Of a stretch of 64,000 bases of DNA, positions 58,571 to 64,000 are shown one piece after another. How positions within the stretch are numbered: the first letter of the stretch is position 1; the number at the start of each line of letters is the position of its first letter. Source of the DNA: JBFMCT01 sp046565765 (GTDB lineage Bacteria; Actinomycetota; Acidimicrobiia; Acidimicrobiales; AC-14); the NCBI GenBank assembly GCA_046565765.1, contig JBKHXX010000094.1, forward strand, positions 186,001 through 250,000, in the 5' to 3' direction. Position numbers and translations under genes: made by a program. A model generated the notes under the pieces. That model did no database searches. It worked only from the letters and a program-made list of their open reading frames with translations, and was not told where the DNA came from.

Positions 58571-59604
58571 TCGTCGGCGGCCACGTGTTCCCGCCCCGGG
58601 TGCGGCTCGCGCCGGTGGGAGCACTCGAGGAGGCGGTGAGCGCGCTGGCGTGGTCGCCGGCGGGCGACGTGCTCGCCGCCGGGTCCCTGGGCGGCGAAGT
58701 GCTGCTCGTCCGACCGGCGGCGACGCGTCCCGTCGCGACGTTCGACGTGGCCGCGGCGGTGGTGGCCGTGGCCTGGTCCCCGGCGGGTGACGTCCTGGCC
58801 GTCGGTGCGGAGGACGGCAGCGTCGTGCTGTGGCGTGAGGGGATGCCCCTCCTCCAGGCGCCTGTCGGTGCCACCGTGGACGACCTGGCCTGGGGTGCCG
58901 ACGGTCTGCTCGCCGTGGGGTCCGGGGACCGGCTCCTCGTCCTGTCGGCGCTGGGGCTTGCCGTCGACGGCTGCACGGTTCCCGCCGGCGCGGCCGGCGC
59001 CGTGCGGTGGGACGGCGGCGGGCGCCCGATCGTCGCCGCCGGCGTCGGCGGGGTCACCGAGCATCCTCTGCCCTTCGGTTCGGAGGCGCCGACGCTCTGG
59101 GAGGGGGCCGCCGTCGCCGCCCTGGCCTGGGAGCCGGGCCGGGCCGCGGTGGCGGCGGGGACCATGGGGGGCGACGTCGAGCTCCTCTTCCTGGGCTCCG
59201 GGGAGCGCGCCGGGGTGACCACCGGTCGGGGGCCTGTGGACGCCCTGGCGTGGTCGGCACGGTCGCAGCTGGTCGCAGTGGCCGTCGACGGCGCCCTGCG
59301 GACGTGGTCGGTCGACCCCGACCGGCGTTCGCTCTCGGCGATGCCCACCCTGCGAGGCCACGACGACTGGGTCACCGCCCTCGACTTCTCCCCGTGCGGT
59401 CCGCTCCTGGCCAGCGTCGGGCTCGACGGGCGCCTGGTGCTGTGGGACCCGCGGGACACGCCCGACCCCCTGGAGCGGGTGGCCGTCTGCGGGGAGCTGT
59501 CGGTCCTGGCGTGGAGCCATGACGGCCGCTCGGTGGCGGTGGGAGGCCCGAGCGGCGACGTGGTCCTCGTGGACTGCTCGCCCATGCTCGGCCTCGGCGG
59601 CTGA
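58567..59604 (+). CDS. WD40-repeat protein coupled to the CobW-like gene
   Basis: 345 residues, a single seven-bladed WD40 propeller without signal or membrane segments. Typical blade cores are VSALAWSPAGDVLAAGSLGGEVLLV, VVAVAWSPAGDVLAVGAEDGSVVLW, VTALDFSPCGPLLASVGLDGRLVLWD and LSVLAWSHDGRSVAVGGPSGDVVLVD. Probably a cytoplasmic interaction platform. GTG start in a GTGA overlap with the CobW-like gene means matched synthesis. Few Cys/His are present, so it is a partner rather than a metal carrier. Confidence 0.88.
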   Translation: MIVGGHVFPPRVRLAPVGALEEAVSALAWSPAGDVLAAGSLGGEVLLVRPAATRPVATFDVAAAVVAVAWSPAGDVLAVGAEDGSVVLWREGMPLLQAPVGATVDDLAWGADGLLAVGSGDRLLVLSALGLAVDGCTVPAGAAGAVRWDGGGRPIVAAGVGGVTEHPLPFGSEAPTLWEGAAVAALAWEPGRAAVAAGTMGGDVELLFLGSGERAGVTTGRGPVDALAWSARSQLVAVAVDGALRTWSVDPDRRSLSAMPTLRGHDDWVTALDFSPCGPLLASVGLDGRLVLWDPRDTPDPLERVAVCGELSVLAWSHDGRSVAVGGPSGDVVLVDCSPMLGLGG

Positions 59605-59622
59605 GCCGCGCACCCGCCGCGG

Positions 59623-60489
59623 TCAGCCCTTGACGGCGCCCATGGTGAAGCCGGCGATGAACCGTTTCAGGAACGCGTTGAAGACCAGGGCGATGGGGAT
59701 GGCCACGAGGAGGGTGGCGGCCTGGAGCGACTGCCAGAAGAACACGTCGCCCCGCACCAGCTCGGTGGGGACGCCCACGCTGATCGTCTTCTGGCTGGTC
59801 TGGGACACGAAGGCCAGCGCGTAGATGAACTCGCTCGCCGCCAGGGTGGCCGAGAACACGACCACGGCGATCATCCCCGGGAACGACAGGGGCAGCACCG
59901 TCCGCACGAACGCGCCCAGCCGGCTGTAACCGTCCACCATGGCCTGCTCCTCGATGTCCCTGGGTATCCCCTTGAAGAACCCCATGAGCAGCCACACCGA
60001 CACGGGGATGGTGATCGTGGGGTAGAGCACGACCAGGGCCCAGCGGGAGTCCTGGAGGCCGAGGTAGGACACGACCCGTGACAGGGAGATGAACAGCAGC
60101 GAGGGCGGGATCAGGTAGACGAGGAAGATGGCGATCCCCATGGCTCCCGCCCAGCGCAGGTTGAGCCGGGCCAGGCAGTAGGCCGCCGGCAGGCTGGCCA
60201 CCAGGGTGATGAGCACCACCAGCACGGCCACCACCAGGGTGTTGGACACGAAGGTGCCGAAGGCGGTGCGCTCGAACAGCAGCCGCACGTGCTCCATGGT
60301 CGGCTCGATGTTGAAGACAAACGGGTTGTTGTCCCGGTTGTACAGGTCCTGGTCGGCCTTGAAGGCGGTGATGAGGGCCCAGGCGAACGGGAAGGCGGCG
60401 AACAGGGTGAAGGCGACGACCAGGGCGTAGAGGCCCACCCGGGCCCGCCGCCTCCGCCTCCGCCACCGCTGCTGCTGCTCGGTGGCCAC
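59623..60489 (-). CDS. Sugar ABC transporter permease, MalG/CarB type
   Basis: 288 residues, six helices after a very basic lead (QQQRWRRRRRRARVG). The EAA loop EEQAMVDGYSRLGAFVRTVLPLSFPG contacts the ATPase. Partner of the MalF-type permease; its GTG follows that gene's TAG directly with no gap. Last gene of the importer operon. Confidence 0.93.
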   Translation of the reverse strand: MATEQQQRWRRRRRRARVGLYALVVAFTLFAAFPFAWALITAFKADQDLYNRDNNPFVFNIEPTMEHVRLLFERTAFGTFVSNTLVVAVLVVLITLVASLPAAYCLARLNLRWAGAMGIAIFLVYLIPPSLLFISLSRVVSYLGLQDSRWALVVLYPTITIPVSVWLLMGFFKGIPRDIEEQAMVDGYSRLGAFVRTVLPLSFPGMIAVVVFSATLAASEFIYALAFVSQTSQKTISVGVPTELVRGDVFFWQSLQAATLLVAIPIALVFNAFLKRFIAGFTMGAVKG

Positions 60490-61425
60490 CTACATCACCT
60501 CCATCCGCCGCACCGAGCGGAGGATCAGGACGGCCATGGCCAGGAGGAGGGGGAACAGGAACAGGGCCACCGCCGCCCCCTGGGCCAGGTCGCCGCCCGT
60601 GATCCCCCGGAAGAAGGCCCAGGTGGGGAGGATCTGGGTGGCGTCCACCGGCCCGCCCCGGGTGAGGACGAACACCACGCTCATGTCGGTGAACACCAGC
60701 ACGGCCCCGAACAGGGTGGCCACCGCGGTGATGGGCAGGGTCAGCGGGATGGTGATCTCGAACAGCTTCCGCCAGTACCCGGCGCCGTCCACGTCGGCGG
60801 CGTCGTTGATGTCCTGAGGGATGGCGGCCAGGCCGGCCATGATGATCACCGCGGCCAGCGGGACGATCCGCCACACCTGCACGGCGATCACCGACGCCTT
60901 GGCCAGGGTGGCGTTCCCCAGCCAGTGCAGGTTGCCATCCAGCAGCCCCAGCCAGCGCAGGACCCAGTCGATGGGGCTGAACAGCGAGTCGAGCATCCAC
61001 AGCCAGGCGATGGCGGCCAGCGAGACCGGGGTCGTCCAGGGCAGCAGCACGAGGAACCGCACCAGCCACTTGCCCCGGAAGTCGGCGGTCAGGACCAGGG
61101 CCAGCATCTTGCCGAGGACCAGGACGAGGGCCATGGTCACCCCGGTGATGAACAGGCTGTTGACCAGCGACCGGCGGAAGACCGGGTCGTCCAGCACGGC
61201 CCGGAAGTTGCGCAGCCCCACGAAGTCATAGCTGGGGTCGCCCACCGTCACGTCGCTCAGGCTGTAGGCAATGGCCAGGAAGAAGGGGACAGCCACCAGG
61301 GCCACGATGTAGACCACCGACGGCAGCAGCATCAGGGGCCCCAGCACCCCGTCGCGGTCGAAGAGGTACCTCCGCCGGCGGCGGGCGGGGGCGGCAGCCG
61401 GTGCGGCGGGCGTGGCGGCTGCCAT
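60490..61425 (-). CDS. Sugar ABC transporter permease, MalF/UgpA type
   Basis: 311 residues. Ala/Arg-rich cytoplasmic lead, six helices, and the EAA loop DINDAADVDGAGYWRKLFEITIPLTLP. Forms the membrane channel with the MalG-type subunit. ATG overlaps the ATPase stop by one base (TGATG). Confidence 0.93.
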   Translation of the reverse strand: MAAATPAAPAAAPARRRRRYLFDRDGVLGPLMLLPSVVYIVALVAVPFFLAIAYSLSDVTVGDPSYDFVGLRNFRAVLDDPVFRRSLVNSLFITGVTMALVLVLGKMLALVLTADFRGKWLVRFLVLLPWTTPVSLAAIAWLWMLDSLFSPIDWVLRWLGLLDGNLHWLGNATLAKASVIAVQVWRIVPLAAVIIMAGLAAIPQDINDAADVDGAGYWRKLFEITIPLTLPITAVATLFGAVLVFTDMSVVFVLTRGGPVDATQILPTWAFFRGITGGDLAQGAAVALFLFPLLLAMAVLILRSVRRMEVM

Positions 61426-62462
61426 CAGAGCTGGGGACGGGGCGCCCGCAGGCCGGTCGTGTCGTCGAAGAACCGCAGGTCGGCGCCCCTGATGATGAAC
61501 TCCGACGTCTCGTCCACCGGCACGTCGACGGACACGGTGGCGGGCAGCATGGCGATCACCCGGGTGTCCTCGCCCAGGCCGGTCACGGTGCCGACCAGGT
61601 GGCGCTCGGAGCCGAGGTACTCCACCCGGTGGACGGCGAAGGGCACCGTCACCGCCCCCTCGTCGGGCTCCACCACCCCCTTGGGCAGTAGGCTCTCGGG
61701 CCGGAAGCCCACGGTGACGTCCTCCCGCTTCACCATGTTCATGGGAGGCGAGCCCAGGAAGGTGGCCACGAACGTGTCGGCGGGGTCGTGGTACACGTCG
61801 TGCGGGGTGCCGAGCTGGCGGATCTTGCCCTCGGACATGACCGCGATCCGGTCGCCCAGCCCCATGGCCTCCACCTGGTCGTGGGTGACGTAGATCGTCG
61901 TCGTGCCCACCCGGTCCTGGAACTGCTTGAGGTCGTCGCGAGCGGCCGCCCGCAGCTTGGCATCCAGGTTCGACAGGGGCTCGTCGAGCAGGAACACGTC
62001 GGGCTCCCGCACGAGGGCCCGGGCCAGCGCCACCCGCTGGCGCTCGCCGCCCGAGAGGTGGCGGGGCCGGCGGCCCAGCAGCCGGGTGATGCCCAGCAGC
62101 TCGGCCGCCCACTCCACCTTCTTGGCCCGCTCCGCGGGGTCCATGCCCGCCGCCTTGAGCGGGAACTCGATGTTCTTGCGGGCCGACTTGTGGGGGTAGA
62201 GGGCGTAGCTCTGGAACACCATGGCGATGCGCCGGGCCCGGGGGGGAAGGCCCACCATCGACTCGCCCCCGATCAGCACCTCGCCCGACGTGGGCTGCTC
62301 CAGGCCCGCGATCAGCCGCAGGAGGGTCGTCTTGCCGCAGCCCGACGGCCCGAGGAGCACGAGGTACTCGCCCTCGGTGGTGGCCAGGTCGAGGTCGTCG
62401 ACGGCGGGGGTGGCGTTCCCCTCGAACTTCTTGGTGAGGTGGCGGACCTCGACGATCGCCAT
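61425..62462 (-). CDS. Sugar ABC transporter ATPase (UgpC/MsmK type)
   Basis: 345 residues. Walker A GPSGCGKTTL, signature LSGGERQRVALARALVREP, Walker B VFLLDEPLSNLD, switch VTHDQVEAM, and a C-terminal OB (TOBE) domain from about 240, as in MalK/UgpC. The TOBE domain suggests it may be open to regulation or shared by several importers. It follows the binding-protein gene by 9 nt. Confidence 0.95.
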   Translation of the reverse strand: MAIVEVRHLTKKFEGNATPAVDDLDLATTEGEYLVLLGPSGCGKTTLLRLIAGLEQPTSGEVLIGGESMVGLPPRARRIAMVFQSYALYPHKSARKNIEFPLKAAGMDPAERAKKVEWAAELLGITRLLGRRPRHLSGGERQRVALARALVREPDVFLLDEPLSNLDAKLRAAARDDLKQFQDRVGTTTIYVTHDQVEAMGLGDRIAVMSEGKIRQLGTPHDVYHDPADTFVATFLGSPPMNMVKREDVTVGFRPESLLPKGVVEPDEGAVTVPFAVHRVEYLGSERHLVGTVTGLGEDTRVIAMLPATVSVDVPVDETSEFIIRGADLRFFDDTTGLRAPRPQL

Positions 62463-62471
62463 GCCGTCTGG

Positions 62472-63875
62472 TTACCGGTTGCCGCCCACCAGGCCCCGTT
62501 GGCGCCAGCGCTCGAAGATGGGCTTGATCTGGTTCTCGGCGTCGACCACCGCGTCCCGGGGGCTCAGCTCGCCGGTGGCCGCCTTGGCCATCATCTTGGG
62601 TAGGATGAACGTGTCGAACACCTCGCCGATGGCGGCGTTGGCCGGGCCGGGGTGGCCGACGGTGGTGCTCCACCGCTCGGCGTCCTTGAGGAAGGCCAGC
62701 TTGTTGGCCGGCTGGGAGCCGTAGGGGTCGTTGTCGAGCCAGCCGTCGAGCTGCGGCACCGTCTGCGGGAAGGCCGGGAACGTGTACAGCTCGCTGTTGT
62801 TGGTCGCCTGCGCGTAGTTCGCCACCAGGTGGAGGATGAACTCCTTGGCCGCGTCCGGGTTCCGGGCGTGGTTGGGGATGACGTAGATGGGGATGACGTG
62901 CTCGCTGGCCAGGCCCACGCCGCCGGGCCCCTTGAGGGGCGGCGTGAAGAACACGTCGGCGGCCACCTCGGGGTTGGCCGTCTGGGCGGTGCGGTAGGCC
63001 GAGATCGAGTTCAGGATGTACGACAGGTTCCCGGCGATCAGGCCCTGGTTGTTGGACGCCGCGTTCCAGGCGAACACCTCGTCGGTCATCGTGGCCCGGA
63101 ACAGGCGGGCCATGTAGTCGACCGCCTCGATGGTCTGCGGTGAGTTGATGGTGACGTTCTCACGCTCGTCCTGCACCGAGCCGCCGAACGACCAGATGAT
63201 GGCCCGGGCCGCCATGTTCGAGTCCAGCTCGTTGGACATGCCGATGCCCAGCTGCACGCCCCGCTCCCGGCGGATACGCCCGCCGAAGTCCAGCAGCTCC
63301 TGGTAGGTCGTCGGCCCGTTGGGCAGCCCCACCGGCTCCCACAGGCTCTTGCGGTAGTCGCCCGGGTCGGGCACCCACCCGTGGCAGAACCCGTAGAACT
63401 TGCGGGTCAAGGGGTTGTACGTGCTGCGGGTGCACAGGTCGATCTGGTTGCCGAACCGGCGTTCGGCCTCCTGGTTGATGTCGGTGAGGTCGAGCACGCT
63501 CGGCTCGAAGGCCGACGGCGGCGACAGGAACTCGATGAGGTCGTGGCCCTCCCGCCCCGCGATCTCGGCCGAGGCCCGGGCGGGGATGTCGGCCAGGTTG
63601 ATGTGGTCGACGCTCACGTTGACGCCGACCTGGCGGCCCCAGTCGGCGGCGAAGGGGTCGAACCACTGGTCGTGGCGGGGCACGAAGTGGCTCCATTGGA
63701 GGATCTTGAGGTCGCCCGAGAGCTGCCGGGTGGGCTCGACCAGCGTCGACGTGACGCCCGTCGCCCCCGGACTGTCTTCGTCCGCCGATCTCCCGCAGGC
63801 GGCCAGCAGGGTCATCCCCGCTGACATCTGGATGAAGCGGCGGCGCGAGATGCCGTACTGGCTGTTGTCCCCCAC
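62472..63875 (-). CDS. Tat-exported sugar-binding lipoprotein of the ABC importer
   Basis: 467 residues. A twin-arginine signal (SRRRFIQMSAG) with lipobox LLAAC is followed by an extracellular solute-binding protein family 1 fold: LKILQWSHFVPRHDQWFDPF, DLIEFLSPPSAF, YNPLTRKFYGFCHGW and AKEFILHLVANYAQ. It captures a sugar, oligosaccharide or polyol for the MalFG-type channel. GTG with AGGAGG upstream. First gene of a four-gene importer operon. Confidence 0.92.
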   Translation of the reverse strand: MGDNSQYGISRRRFIQMSAGMTLLAACGRSADEDSPGATGVTSTLVEPTRQLSGDLKILQWSHFVPRHDQWFDPFAADWGRQVGVNVSVDHINLADIPARASAEIAGREGHDLIEFLSPPSAFEPSVLDLTDINQEAERRFGNQIDLCTRSTYNPLTRKFYGFCHGWVPDPGDYRKSLWEPVGLPNGPTTYQELLDFGGRIRRERGVQLGIGMSNELDSNMAARAIIWSFGGSVQDERENVTINSPQTIEAVDYMARLFRATMTDEVFAWNAASNNQGLIAGNLSYILNSISAYRTAQTANPEVAADVFFTPPLKGPGGVGLASEHVIPIYVIPNHARNPDAAKEFILHLVANYAQATNNSELYTFPAFPQTVPQLDGWLDNDPYGSQPANKLAFLKDAERWSTTVGHPGPANAAIGEVFDTFILPKMMAKAATGELSPRDAVVDAENQIKPIFERWRQRGLVGGNR

Positions 63876-63939
63876 GAACTGGTCCTCCTGGGCTCCTACT
63901 CCTCCTCGAGCTGGCCGGCGACGAAGGCTGCGGTCAGGG

Positions 63940-63945
63940 ACCGTA
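63940..63945 (-). promoter_or_regulatory. Possible -10 of the sugar importer operon
   Basis: TACGGT on the - strand (63945 to 63940) would give a leader of about 58 nt including AGGAGG. No clear -35. The remaining window end (63946-64000) shows no gene. Confidence 0.35.
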
Positions 63946-64000
63946 CACCCGGCCGAAACACTCGGGATAGGCCCGCGATCACTGGACGAGGCGGGGCCCG

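Overview
The window is very GC-rich, densely packed chromosomal DNA from an actinobacterium. The lineage markers are a mycothiol S-conjugate amidase (Mca), an ECF sigma factor with an RskA-type anti-sigma factor, a dodecin, and many GTG/TTG starts. Most first genes lack a Shine-Dalgarno site and instead carry a TAnnnT hexamer 6-12 nt before the start codon, the signature of leaderless transcription. A deep-branching class such as Acidimicrobiia would fit, but that is inference. I see no rRNA, tRNA, insertion sequence, phage gene or CRISPR array, and no gene-free stretch over 300 bases; the longest gaps are about 170-200 bases.

Layout. 1-7.4 kb: the end of an MgtE-like Mg transporter with a PhoU/RCK_C partner, a CorA operon (DoxX-like, CorA, TolB-like propeller), and a small protein with a symmetric four-cysteine tail. 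7.5-12.4 kb: BNR-repeat membrane protein, Mca, SCP2 protein, acyltransferase-SGNH protein. 12.4-17.6 kb: an envelope metal module (two ferritin-like proteins, a tandem-repeat lipoprotein, a cupredoxin lipoprotein, a Met-rich membrane protein) beside the sigma/anti-sigma pair. 17.7-21.6 kb: PhyH-like protein, YdjC-like deacetylase, ABC-2 exporter. 21.6-28.8 kb: a compact acyl-activation locus (ketosynthase, ArsR, acyl-AMP ligase, ACP, degenerate M19 dipeptidase), then Rieske oxygenase, XRE-cupin regulator and a thioredoxin-reductase-like flavoprotein. 28.8-37 kb: small housekeeping and stress genes, including a VOC-ArsR-SRPBCC-YCII operon with a damaged SRPBCC gene. 37-45 kb: MacB-like ABC operon, YihY, geranylgeranyl-reductase-like flavoprotein, VanW protein. 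45-57.5 kb: Gmd, a coiled-coil protein with a histone-H1-like tail, two membrane glycosyltransferases, an ABC exporter behind a MerR-type promoter, an FG-GAP surface protein, a phosphodiester glycosidase, and a PAS-GAF-GGDEF cyclase. 57.6-59.6 kb: a CobW-like pseudo-GTPase plus WD40 protein behind an AT-rich Fur/Zur-like palindrome. 59.6-63.9 kb: a complete sugar ABC importer with a Tat lipoprotein binding protein.

The most novel-looking unit is the Zur-like-box/CobW-pseudoGTPase/WD40 operon. It keeps the CxCC metal motif but has lost the nucleotide-binding motifs of the G3E family. Other points of interest are the acyl-ligase/ACP/M19 locus, CTG starts in CTGA overlaps, an apparent leaderless ATC start, three divergent promoters whose opposing -10 elements share the same TA, stop codons embedded in downstream -10 hexamers, and a hairpin that would occlude the ribosome site of the diguanylate cyclase.

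Start sites were chosen from Shine-Dalgarno sites, 4-nt NTGA overlaps with the upstream stop, or leaderless -10 spacing. Where these conflict the entry says so.
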